Of a stretch of DNA of 64,000 nt, positions 48,559-59,969 are shown in pieces. A model generated the notes under the pieces. The model had not been told where the DNA came from, made no database searches, and worked only from the letters and a program-made list of their open reading frames with translations. Numbering within the stretch: the first letter of the stretch is position 1; the number at the start of each line of letters is the position of its first letter. Made by a program: the position numbers and the translations under genes. This DNA comes from Solenopsis invicta (Eukaryota; Arthropoda; Insecta; Hymenoptera; Formicidae), in the NCBI RefSeq assembly GCF_016802725.1, contig NC_052667.1, positions 21,598,346 through 21,662,345 on the forward strand, written 5' to 3'.

Positions 48559-51500
48559 GAAATTGTGTTGCGGCCTCGATCGCGAGTATGTGCTATCAAA
48601 CATTTATTCGCGCACGTTGAAAGGTCAGTTTCCGTTGACGTTACATATTGCGTATATGCATCTCTAGCGCGGAATTATTGAAGGATGCAATTCCAGTGAA
48701 AAATCCGCGATATAGTATTCAGTATTTAATAAATCTCTTTTTTATATATAAATTGCCGTATTTTTTTGAGAGCGATAACGTCTATGTGGCGGAAGAAGCG
48801 AACGGTAAAAATGTGTGCCTTGTTACGAGAGAAAACGTATAGGATACGAACTCGATTCAGTGACACTGCAATTATGGTTGGCCGCTCGCCTCTTTCCGCA
48901 TTGACCGACCGTCTGCTGGCTGTGCGACTTCCGGCCAGGTGGGCGAAACTTGTTTCTATTTTTACGTACCGTGCACCGAGCTCATACGCATTGTCGCTTC
49001 GAATGGCACGAAATATCGAGTATCACTCTCTCTCTGTGCCTCATCCGCGTTTCGCTTTTGATGGAACGTACGTCGACGGTAACAATGGAGAATATAAAAG
49101 AACATGTGCAGTTTTACGTGCGTGATACTTTTGATGTTTATTCCGGCATACCGGATGATGGAAGACTACACGTCGGATCGAGTTAATTCAGCATAGCCTA
49201 GAAATGTAATGGTAATGTATTACGTTCCTTCGCGCCAAGTTTTTTTTTAATTCGCTGTTACTTTGCTTGGCATTGTTCGTATCTCTTCGCGAATTCGTGC
49301 AAATGTATCGTAGCGCTCGCGCGCTTACGCGCCAAATGTGTGTCGTACAATACAGACACATCGAGGCGGTAAGATTCCAGGACGTTTACGTGCAAGTACA
49401 TGAGCTACCGCTATAATGATACTGCCAGTTATGTAAGAGTAATGCGATTAATAAGCACGGATGGATTACGATGCGATCCTACACGAGCGTCGACCGTTAA
49501 TCATTATAACGAGGGCGCGTTTCCCGAATTAATTACCAGAATTTCAGTTTCTCAATATCGCTTACAAAGATTAAACAAGATAACGCATGAGAACAATCAC
49601 GACAATGTGTAAAGCGATGAGAATTTTTAATATCCACAAATCCTTGATTATTTGTGTTCACATTGTATCATTTAATTATTAACCGTTGTTATTTCAGAAT
49701 TCAGCAAACAGTTTATAATGTTAATCAATATGGTTATTTATTTAGATTATAAATAATCGCAGAAGGCAAACAAAGTATTTTCCTGTTTATTTTATATTCA
49801 TGAATAAATAATCGATTTATTTCGGAAACTGTAGCATTATGGCGTAGACGCGGCCATGTAAATTAACGTTATTATAAATTAAAAATTCATGTAATAAACA
49901 TTTCGACGAGGTTAATCCCGTTAGTTGGAATATATATTATTCCGTCGGATGGAAGAAGTTCGAACCAAAATTCAAATAACGCGACGGATACAAATGAAGA
50001 TCCGTATAAAGGCTTATTTCCGCGCGTTTGTCAGATACGTGTTTGTGGTTGATGACGTCACGTCTCGTATGGGGATGACGGTATGTCGAGACTCTGAAGG
50101 GGAATACCGATGTGCTGCGGTCAGTAGTCACGTTCGCCCTTAATATTACACCCTTAAGTCCACGGGCCGCACGCTCACAATTAAGAGCGCCCTCGGCTAA
50201 GTCGGAATCGTCTCACGTGCTCGGTTTCCAGAGAAAACCTCTTCCAAGCCCGTTCGTGAGAAAGGATAGGATTATTGACGGTCGCATTAATATAGATCGA
50301 TCTCCGCCGCCAAAGGATACGCTTTCTAATTAATGGCATTATCGATTTTACCCGTAAAATTGCCATTTACGATGAGACATGAATGATTAATTAGTGCTCG
50401 ATATTCCGTAAAATCACATTATAATACGATTAAATCGTTAAATTATTTATTAAAGGGCGAGTTGGCGTAAAATTGGAGAGAAAGAAATTAATAATGAATT
50501 GCGCGCGTCGAAGATACGAAACGACGCACGGATGGAAGATACTTAAATTTAATTTTATTATAAGTCTTCTGAGAGAGTCAAGTCAATTTAATTCCATTCA
50601 ATATTGAGTAACGCGCATATATGTATAAGTGTGGGGCGACGTAAGGAACTAATACTACAAAAATATTAAGACTTTTTCTTTGTGCAGCGTGTCTTCGATG
50701 TAACCCGTACAAGAGATAATTAATCTGCAAGTCTTCGGATCGCAGATATCGCGCGCGATGTTCAATTGATATTCCTTAATTAATGATAATGATATCGTCG
50801 CTAATACGCCAACGAGATCAATGCTAATAATATTCTGAATGTCAAGAGAGAAAGAGATGGAGGAATGGAAGAAAAAAAGAAAGAGATATCGATACTGTAG
50901 ATAAAAGTAATTACTCTCGCACGTTTTCACTTTCGGCCCTTGTCGAATCGACAACGTGAAAACGATCGAGTTTTACATCCGTGACGCACGTGCAATTCGA
51001 GAGCGCAGTTCGAGCCCTATTTACGGGCCTCTGAGACGCGCACTTTATTAAATCGCGCATCATTTAGCACGGTCGTTCAATTAATTTCTACACGTAGCGA
51101 CGCACACCGAGAGGACAAACGGCATTTCGCTCGCGCGTTGTTTCGCTAATAAAATCTGAATTTACGATCTTGTACATCACGCGCCGCGTTATCTGGTTTT
51201 CCGAACCACTACGGCACAAAATGATGTGTTCCAGTATTGTGCTGTAGCGTTAAGCGCAACGGGAAAGCGCGATAATTGTTTCCAAATGACAACGGTGGCC
51301 GTCCGCAAATGCGACGGTTGTGAATATCGATGTATACGCGGGCGTCTATCGTAGAGAGAGTACGTAAATACACACTGCATCTGCCTGCCTGCAAAAGATA
51401 TGGCGCGGGGCAAACACATGTACTCTGCATTCGTCGGAGAATTAATCGGCGATTGTGCGCCGATAAACGTTCGTTACAATCGAATTCAATGTAATTTAAT

Positions 51501-51823
51501 CCAACCCTTCTTATTTTAAGATCTCTCGCATCCACAATTTCAGTAATATTATTTTATATTTTATAAAACGTGCTTCGAAATACGCACCTTTATCAATAAT
51601 ACAACATCTACATAATATGATACTAAAATCTTGGATATGAATTTATCATGAAGCTTTATCGCGCGAATTAAATTACTCGACAATTTGAAATGAAATAAAA
51701 TACTTTACAAAAAGAAAGTCAAACGCAAAGAATATCCTTATTTTCTGTTTGAGGAAACGAAAGATGTAACGCGTCACGCACTTTAGCCGTACATTTATCG
51801 ATTGCATATCTTGGATCGTCGTC
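48559..51823. other. Mixed to AT-rich stretch, no supported gene
   Basis: 49620-50000 and 50370-50660 are AT-rich. A CRE-type TGACGTCA lies at 50053-50060. The minus-strand frame at 51209-51535 has no recognisable content. Nothing else stands out. Confidence 0.45.
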
Positions 51824-51858
51824 GTGTGTGTGTGTATGTGTGTGTAAAGTGTGTGTGT

Positions 51859-51935
<77 letters not shown>

Positions 51936-51951
51936 CGCGCGGGCGCGCGCT
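51824..51951 (+). repeat. (TG)n passing into (CG)n
   Basis: About 100 bp of TG dinucleotides with a few TA or AAAG interruptions pass without a break into about 25 bp of CG dinucleotides with one GG. Around 128 bp is almost entirely alternating purine and pyrimidine, and the CG end is the strongest known Z-DNA-forming composition. Cys/Val frames across it are artefacts. Confidence 0.97.
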
Positions 51952-53036
51952 TATCTATATGTACGGAAAACTAGTCGCAGATTTGCTGAAGCCACGTATT
52001 TCGGCTGGAGATAGCCGGCGGAGAGGAGGCAGCCAAGTCCTCAGCGGCGTTATCATAACTAACGGCTTCATCTGCATAATTATCCGAGGAAAGTACGTTA
52101 CTTAGCCGTCTACGGCAGGCTGTGCTCGCTACAGAACACCGAGACGCCTGGATTCCGGGATACCGTGGCACCGGTCCGAACCCGGGACGAGAGCCTGTCT
52201 CCTCGGGAATGAAACCAATTACTCGGTGACCCCCTCGGGCCAGTACGTTTCCAGGGCGCAAGAGAAAGAGAGATTGACACAGGCGCGGAGGGAGAGAAAT
52301 TGTGCAGTAACGCGAGAGGGAATGAGCCGGCGAGACGCGAAGGAACGCGGCTGTATGAAAAAAGATCGCGAGTGCATGCGATCTGAAGTAGAATGAGCGA
52401 AAAGTTGGCGAAAACGGCTGGCCGGCGGGGGATTCGAAAAGAACATGTTATCGATCGTTAGTTAAGCTAACTGAATGAACGAGATAACTATTATACTAGA
52501 TAGATTCGCATCAATTTGCAATATTTGATACGTTCAATGTAAGTGTGAAAAGAATTACGAGCGAATAATCGAAGAACGTCTAAAAGTCAAGGAGGCTAAT
52601 CGTTATAAAACTGGCTATAAGTATGCCAGACAAATCCCTTAACCCTTATAACTTCTTTAAATCCCTGAAATGTCCGGCTTTCAGCAACTTGCAAGCTCAA
52701 CGATTCCTAAATGTCGCGAACTAGCGAGACTGGAAGAGCAGGCAGAGAGAAGGAAAATAGAAGAAACGACGAGCGAGGTATCAGACCACGATAATTGACC
52801 TTCTTTTGCTCTGTTCCGGTTCTTGCACGCTGATACAGTCAGCCCGCACTCGAATGTTTCGGATCGATGTTATCCGGCAGTTCCGGGTGAAGGTTGGAGG
52901 AAGGTCGAGGTTCTCCCCCATGCGAATTGTGCTCGTTTCCATTCCCCTTTACTCGCTCCTATATTCCTCGCCCCCGGGGGTGGAAATGGGAAACCCTCGA
53001 AATATCTGGGCGCGAGTATCAACCCCCGCACATCAG
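51952..53036. other. Mixed stretch, no supported gene
   Basis: Mixed GC content. No frame or structure of note apart from unsupported frames of 70-100 codons. Confidence 0.4.
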
Positions 53037-53064
53037 GTAGAGAGAGAAAGAGAGAGAGAGAGAG
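53037..53064 (+). repeat. (GA)n microsatellite
   Basis: About 28 bp of GA with one AAAG. A donor-like CAGGTAGAGAG sits at its start (about 53034), but the run after it is purine and no exon is apparent. Confidence 0.95.
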
Positions 53065-55517
53065 CCATCCGAGAAAGAGGGCAACTACACGAGACAGAAT
53101 AGAGATAGAGATGAGCGCTCGAGAAAGAGAAAAGAGAAAAAGAGTTCTCTTCCCGAAAACAGTTTCTTCGTCGGCGCGATTCCGAAAAGCGACTGCTCGA
53201 GGGATGGCACGAAGGCTTAAAGATGGGGCGGAGGAAAACCAACCTGCCTATCGGGATTATTAGAGTCGTTATTTTTCCCGAAAACGACGTCTCTCGTGTT
53301 TCCCTCTTGAAGATTATAATAGCGTGCAGGTACGGTTTTCTCCAACGACGAGAAAACGCTTCGGGATCATTACATCACGGCAACCCTTTAAGCCGATCGT
53401 AATTTTGCCTCGATCATCATTTTGCTTTAAGGCATGGCCCTCTTTTTCATAACGTAATCTGACTTAACAAAGTATACAATCGCGATGAATAGAGCAGAAT
53501 CAAAACGTCCGCAAGGGTTATATTCTCATGCATCATTATATAATCCGTGGCGCATTAAACGCTTGTAAGGAACTCGGCAAATATACACGAGAGTGGGATA
53601 AAAGTATAATTTGGCGATAGGATCGCTACGTGTGCGTGGCGGGACGTAAGAGCGAATGTGGTGCGAAGGGGAGGAGGACGAGCTGAGAGAGAATGGATGG
53701 CGGCATGCGCGGGGAGCGTACGCGGTGCTTGGGAAAATGGCCGTGGGAGGGAAAGCGAGAAAAGAGCCGGAGGAAAAAGCGCGCCTGTTCGCAAGCGATA
53801 AGCCAGCCCATAGAACTGCCTCGGCCATTCTCAACTGCCTTCGGCTTCTCTCCGTCTAGGACGAAAACCTTCGGGATCGCCTCTCCTCTCTCCCCGACAT
53901 CCTTTACGATTCTCAATGTGGCAACTGCCTGCCCCAGATCCACCGGACCAATCCCGACCCGATCGCACAGGACTTTAATATGAATTGCCTCCTGATGGCG
54001 ACGACGTGTCCTCGTGGGAGGACGGCACGTCGATACTTAGAATTATCGGTCCGTTGCCGGCGACGACGGCGACGCTTGCATGACATCGCGATGTCGCGCG
54101 GCGTCTGCTCGATCATTGAAATACGCCATGTCCTCGCGCGACGGAAGTGACGGTCTGTTTGTCGTCCAAATGGATTGATCCTTCCGCAAAGGCGTTTAAC
54201 GCGCCAGTCGCATCGGGGATCCTTCCCACCGCGCGGAGATTGTGCGCGAGATTGTAGAAAATATTAGCAAATTTTACAGCGTTACTTATGGAAATCTCCG
54301 CTGCGCGGGGAATAACGTCGCTTTATTACATTTCGTATTTCGTGTGCAAGCAGAATTTTCATTTCCTTTCGTCTAATACGCGCGGAAGTTCTATTTATGC
54401 ATAGGTCGCGCGCCAGCGTGTGCCTACATTTACATTTATATGCTTCCATCAAACGCGCTTGAATGTTACAGCGGTAACAACTTTCGCAAGGACTTGCCAA
54501 GTTGCGCATATCGGCGCACCGTTCGCCGTTCGCCGTTGCACGTTAAGAGCGTTGCACACCGAAGATGCACGCCGCGTGCGCTATCCTACGAACGATACGT
54601 CGTTGCCGCGGACTACACTCGTAAAGAGAACTGCTGTCGCTGACTCGACTGGATTAGAAATGGTAACTAAGCCGTGATATTGCTAAACAAACAGAACTCC
54701 TGGCGAGTCGCCATCGAAATTACGATGTACCGGTGGACCTTATCGTACTGGGTCAAACGTAACGCGTGCCATCGTATTCGCCAACTTTCCTGCCAAGTGT
54801 ACCGTAATATCGGAAAAACATCGGTGCAAATTTATTTTATCATTCCGCTCCTACCTATAAAACTGCGTGATAAATGCTTATCGAACATTTGCAATCAAAC
54901 TTATCGAAAAACGCACATATTTTTTTTTATTCTCTTCTTCAAAATATTCTTTCCCTTCCTGAATTAAATAAAGAAAATAAAATTAACTTAATAATTTCCG
55001 CGAAACTGTCGCAAGGTTTAATTAAAAATTTATTTAAAATATTAATTAATTAAATATTAATTTACCTTTATGATACATTAATAGAGGAAAATTCGATTAA
55101 AATTATATGCACGTGAAATATTAACTTATTAAACAAACTCGCGAATGAACGTTTGTCTCAATTTTTTTCTAAATCAATTTCGATTTTCTAAATCGAAGTT
55201 CATTGCCCACGATACATTTGCATCGGCTTTTCGAAAATATCCGCGCGTTTGATCGCGAAAAATCTGAGAAACCTTTGAAACCGTCTCGCGACGACGACGT
55301 TGAGAGATCGTCTCGACGGCTGGGCCGTTTGGCGGGTTCGCTAGTTTACGATCGCAACGTCAGACGATGCGACGATCCCTCGATGTGCCCCGCACCTCGA
55401 CGATACACCTCCACGAAGCATCCCTTATGCGCCATCGATATTTATGGCCATCTACATATTGCCAAACATATTGAGCCTCGGCAAATGGCCGCGGGCACGC
55501 GCGAAACTCCTGAATAT
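53065..55517. other. Mixed stretch, AT-rich at the end
   Basis: Purine-rich to about 53150. 53640-53800 is G-rich. 54830-55200 is strongly AT-rich. An unsupported 108-codon plus-strand frame (55203-55529) ends close to a CAG|GTAACG at about 55524. I see no gene. Confidence 0.4.
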
Positions 55518-55739
55518 TCAAGCAGGTAACGAAGCAAAGTTCGTTTGCGTTAGCGCCTGCTCCAGGCACTGATACACCTCCGGGTCATCAAGCAGTGCCT
55601 TATTACCTGATTGCATATTGAGCAGAGATGGAATTATCTTATAGTGTACAGTTACGCGCGCGTGTTCGCACGCCAGAACCGATTTGCGATCAAGAATCGC
55701 CAAGTGAGGAAAACTTAACACTATCTCATCGGTGTGCAT
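55518..55739 (-). other. Unrecognised minus-strand open frame with coding-like codons
   Basis: An ATG-started frame of 73 codons ending in the segment ALLDDPEVYQCLEQALTQ, then a stop. Codons in the last 35 residues (CTG, GAG, CAG, GTG, GCG) look biased as in real genes, unlike the AT-rich surroundings. A CAG|GTAATA donor-like site lies inside it, and a second open frame (55360-55569) overlaps the end. I recognise no family. It may be a decayed gene fragment, an exon of an unknown gene, or chance. Confidence 0.2.
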
Positions 55740-56760
55740 GTGTGTTTACATTTCAAGAGTCTTGTTACCACATTACATGCTTAGAAGAGCGTTCCCAATA
55801 CCGACAGTTCCGAAATTAATCTCTTTACGGTATTATGGTAAGTCCTATGGAACACTTTTTAGAAAAATACATGTTTCCAAAGAACGTTTTATCTCAATAA
55901 ATGTTGAGTGCGTCATTTTCGAGGAAACAACGCTTCTTTCATTCAAACGATTTATATCTCGGCGAAGTAAATTCAAGAGGATTCAGAAATAACGTCGATC
56001 GTCGCGCGGCAGCGTTGGTCTATCCGACGTTACATAAGAACCGCTTGTTCTTAGTCCCGCTATAAAGCAGAAGAAACGAAGCCCGCGTTTATCACTTCTG
56101 ACTCGAGTCGAAAACTATATCGACGAGACGAACCCACTTTCCTAGATTAATCTAAGATAAATGTCGCTACCGGGAGGAAACGGCGCGGACAATTTTATTG
56201 TATTGAACAAAACGAGGAAGCTACAGGAAGCGAAAGGCAGCGAATTCGTTCGTTGAAATCCCCTGTCTTCGTATTTTGCACCTTGTCTCCATTCGTTCAT
56301 CTATGCCATAGCTGTAATTTCTCTTAAATGAATTAAAAGGAAGGCACGGCATAATTCGCAGATATGATTAACGCGTACGTAGTTGTAATGTTGTTTAAGA
56401 ATGTCTTCTAATCTAAAGCGTCAAGTTTACCTATTTTCAAGAATTTTTTTTTTGAAAAAAATTATTGCGCATATTTTTCTATGCTTTTAAACACTTATTT
56501 GTACACATTTAATAGATCTCTACAAATTTTGGTATGGCTAAACGTTTATTAGTTTTCATGTTATATAAATTTAAAAACTTTTTTTTTAAGTCGATTGATC
56601 TTGTGTCTATGACCATTCGAAACATCGTCTCGTTTCGTGTAATAAATTATCTCTCAATCTATTTGAAGAAGATAAAATCTGCAAAACAATTAACTCTTGA
56701 TTCTTGTCTTATTTTATCATTTCAAATGTATTTATATACATAGAACTTATTTGACATATA
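55740..56760. other. Mixed to AT-rich stretch
   Basis: AT-rich from about 56330. No supported gene or RNA. Confidence 0.45.
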
Positions 56761-57010
56761 CAAGGTGTTTGGCAACAGGTGGAAAATTTAAAGAGTGATT
56801 CTATAGATAATAAAATAAGAAAATCAAGAATGATAACATTTCAATGAAGCTTTGTTCTATAATTATAGTGTCTAAATATGTATGTGACTGAGACACTTTT
56901 TACATGAATATTTCAATGTTTATAATTAAATAATAAAGTCTTAATTTTGTTATTCTTGATTTTTGTCTTATTTTATCATCTAGAATCGCTTCTTAAATCT
57001 CTTTTCATCT
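56761..57010. mobile_element. MITE-like inverted repeat
   Basis: Starts CAAGGTGTTTGGCAACAGG. The left arm GATTCTATAGATAATAAAAT (from about 56795) is matched on the opposite strand at the right end (about 56950-56995), where the inverse reads GATTCTAGATGATAAAATAA and then an ATCAAGAATAAC word. The spacer holds a second hairpin, AGTGTCT at about 56868 with AGACACT near 56901. There is no coding capacity. The GGTGTTTGGCAACAGG start and AAAATCAAGAAT words resemble a repeat family I associate with insects including Hymenoptera; this is from memory and needs a library search. Confidence 0.5.
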
Positions 57011-57267
57011 TAAATATTCTACATTTACGTATAAAATAAGAAATAATGAAAAAAGCTAGAAGTAATAAAAATATCTCAGTTTTTTTTTGTACCAATGTTC
57101 TACTCGATCAACAGCTATACAATGAGCTAAACGAAAAAATATTCGACAATAAGTTATATCTCCAGACAATTACTGTCTAACCTTCTCGTTATACAGCTCG
57201 CGTCATTTTTTATAACTCCTTATGTCATTTCTTATAACTCCTTTTGTAATCCAGTCTATTTCTTCGC

Positions 57268-57395
57268 GTTCGGATGAGCGTGATTTGTCACTCTAATAAG
57301 AGCAAAAACTTACTTTCGTAAGTGAAAATTTATTCCTACGGAGTAAAAATTGAGCTAGTGCAATTTTTCGAGTGATTTTTCACTCTACGAGATTT
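57268..57395. repeat. Cluster of TTTCACTC/GAGTGAAA hairpins
   Basis: Short inverted words recur: CACTCTAATAAGAG, ACTTACTTTCGTAAGTGAAA, and GAGTGATTTTTCACTC. Each is a small palindrome and all share the CACT/AGTG core. Such chains of near-palindromes are typical of one kind of non-autonomous element or its decayed end. Position next to the MITE above suggests an AT-rich insertion-prone spot. Confidence 0.45.
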
Positions 57396-57946
57396 GGAGA
57401 GTAGATATTTAATAAATATGTACCAACAGATGTGCGTAAAATATAAAACATGTAAAACTATTTTCTTAAAAAAAAAAAATAAGATACTTTTTCACGTTGT
57501 AGACTAAAACTACTCTCTTGAACATTGAAAAATACTAGGACGAGACAAAAGTATCTTACATAAAAAAGAAAACGAGTAAAGAGGATACAAAATCCGCGGG
57601 AAAAAGAAAAAATTCAGTGACAGATACAGAAAATGGCTATGCAATAGGATTAATCCGTTCTTCCTATAAATGCCCGGGAGCATTCAAATAAAACGGCTTG
57701 AACGCCAACGCGCACGAGCACGTACAGAGGGATTATTAATAATGACGCGCGGGCAGATGCACTTCCTGAAATACACGGCGAACCACCGCGGGAAATGCGT
57801 CCAACCAGCCGGTGCGGCAATATTTGCTGGTTCGCTCCCGAAACACACGCACGTAGCGGGAAACAGCGAATAGAGTTGGCGTTGAAACTTTTCTGTATCG
57901 CGCGGAGTGTCCGTTTCTTTCGCGCTCGTGTTCCCACGACGCCGTC
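57396..57946. other. AT-rich to GC-rich transition
   Basis: AT-rich to about 57650, then CpG-rich. No supported gene. Confidence 0.45.
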
Positions 57947-57990
57947 AACGACGAGAACGACGACGACGACGACGACGACGACGAAGACAA
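57947..57990 (+). repeat. (GAC)n trinucleotide array
   Basis: About 13 GAC units with an AAC and AAG interruption. Thr-rich and Val/Ser-rich frames across it are artefacts. Confidence 0.95.
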
Positions 57991-59652
57991 CTACGACCAA
58001 GGCGACAGAGTTAACGGACGAGAGAAGTTTCGGGGAAAGTCGCCGCGACATCTCGCGCGCGAAAATATTGCCGGGTATCCATCTTGGACCCTCATCAAGA
58101 GTGGTCTCCGAGGGGTCTCCTCCAGTCGTTACGGCCTGTCACGTTGGGTCACTCAAGGGTCAACGGCACCCGGAGGAGCTCTAGCAAGCTCGTCGGTCAT
58201 CCGCGGCGGGCGGAGTTATGGCGCCGCTCACCGCCGGTCGTTGTTTTCGCAATTCGCCTTTAATACGTCTCCGGGCGCCGCCATTATCGCCCGGTGCCGT
58301 TTGCAAATTGCCGCATGTACCGTGCTTGTGTATGGCTGTATAAATGCCGCGGACAACTGTATGCGACTCGTTGTCACGGTTAAATATGGCCGCAGCTTGC
58401 ATCGCGTTACGCAACAGCGGTTCTGCGCGTGCATTGCCCGTCGCTATTAAGGCCTCGGCTGGCCAGCAGCACCGTCAGTTTCCAGAATCATGGCGCCGCT
58501 ACGATTTAACCGGATTATTGCGGCCTGGAGACTGGAGATCGATTCCGCAGTGTTGCGATCTGCAGGAAACGTTCGAACGCACAACGATACAATTCGCCTT
58601 TGACTTTCTTGATTTATTCCGTCTCTTGTGGCGCGCAAGTTCAAAAGAAATTCAGCACGACGGCGTTGATATTATTTAATGTGGAAGAGCACAAAGTTGA
58701 ATTTATTCACGCAAACTCGAAAAGAAAGTTGGCGCGCGAGCACAGCAACCGAAACTGCAAACTTGGAAGCTGGATGGTGTATCTCGCTACGATCTTCGCT
58801 CTCTCGGTAAATCAAAGTAAGACTCGAGGCTCGAGTTGTTTACCGACAATTTCATGCCTTATCAAGTTTTGCATCGCACAAAACAAACAGCGCAAGGTCT
58901 ACAAATGTGAACTTTCTTGCCGCATCGCGAAGGTTCCCGATAAACTGATATCCCAAAACGCGTCAATCTCTCTCTCTCTCTCTCTCTCTTTATCTCCTAT
59001 CCACCCTCACCTCTTGCTCTTTCTCCGAAAGCGAGAAAGCGCGAAATAAGCGCGGCTGTGAATTTGCATTAATACCACGTATGCCAGGCGCTCTCGGGGA
59101 AGCGATCGAAGCCCATCCCTGAAATGCTCCCCGTTTGACTGCACAGGAAAAAATTGTGAGGCGGAGTAGTGGTCGGGAGGAGGGAGGGGGAGGAGGAGGA
59201 GGAGGAGAGTGACGGCGAGAGGGGATGCGAAGCGCGCGGCGCGGCGGTGGAGAAGAAAAATATAGCGTACCGCGCCAACCTCGATCACTCGACTCTCCGC
59301 CGCCGCGCACCGGCATTAAAAGCTTTCGCTGATTTTACGCTTTGATTTCGCCCGGGTGATCGAGGGGCTACCCGCTGTACAACACGTACACTTTGACAGA
59401 AAGTTCAACCGCGCTCGCCGACCTCGATTCTCCGGCGTCAACGTCCCGGTCAAGCTCTGCCGAAGAACTTGGCGAAAGCGCCCTTTCCACCATCGTCCAA
59501 CCCCCTCAGTTTCTCCCGGCTAGAAAGCAGCCTGCTGCCTCGACCCTTCGCTCTTGGTCCTCTTCAGCATCGGTGTTACCCATACACTCCTCTGCTGCTA
59601 CTCCCTCTCCTCCCTTATTCCGGTCCTCGACACTCGCGCGCGCTCTCTCCCT

Positions 59653-59654
<2 letters not shown>
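57991..59654. other. CpG-rich stretch, no supported gene
   Basis: Contains (CT)n at 58967-58990 and a GGA-rich tract at 59171-59209 that nearly meets the quadruplex pattern (three runs of three or more G plus several GG). Frames here overlap on both strands and have no recognisable content. Confidence 0.45.
58967..58990 (+). repeat. (CT)n microsatellite
   Basis: About 24 bp of pure CT. Confidence 0.95.

Positions 59655-59724
<70 letters not shown>
59655..59724 (+). repeat. Long (CT)n microsatellite
   Basis: About 70 bp of nearly perfect CT, the longest CT array in the window. It produces the Leu/Ser run of the plus-strand frame at 59393-59893 and Arg/Glu runs on the minus strand. Confidence 0.98.
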
Positions 59725-59727
<3 letters not shown>

Positions 59728-59907
59728 CGCTGCCCGTGGACCAATGTGTTTTCGAGCGAGCCGTCGTCCGTCCGCTCACAAAGTGGACGAATCGATATAT
59801 CGCAGCACGCAGCGCGCACTGCGCTACGGGAAAGTGGATTTCGATAACCTCGTGACGCTCTATTGCATTTTTATTCAGTTTCACGGGCATTAGCGGCAAC
59901 CTGATTA
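59725..59907. other. Short spacer between two repeat arrays
   Basis: GC-rich, no gene features seen. Confidence 0.4.
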
Positions 59908-59969
59908 CGGCGGCGCGGCGCGGCGCGGCGCGGCGCGGCGCGGCGCGGTGCGGCGCGGCGCGGCGCGCG
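59908..59969 (+). repeat. GCGGC pentamer minisatellite
   Basis: About twelve tandem GCGGC units, nearly perfect, with one GTGCGGC variant. Extremely GC-rich. The Ala/Pro/Arg run on the minus strand is its by-product. Confidence 0.97.

Noticed and set aside
51802..52105. Cys/Val-rich frames
   Set aside because: Direct products of the TG/CG repeat.
59393..59893. 166-codon plus-strand frame
   Set aside because: It begins with TTG rather than ATG, and its centre is a Leu/Ser run made by the long CT array. No domain.
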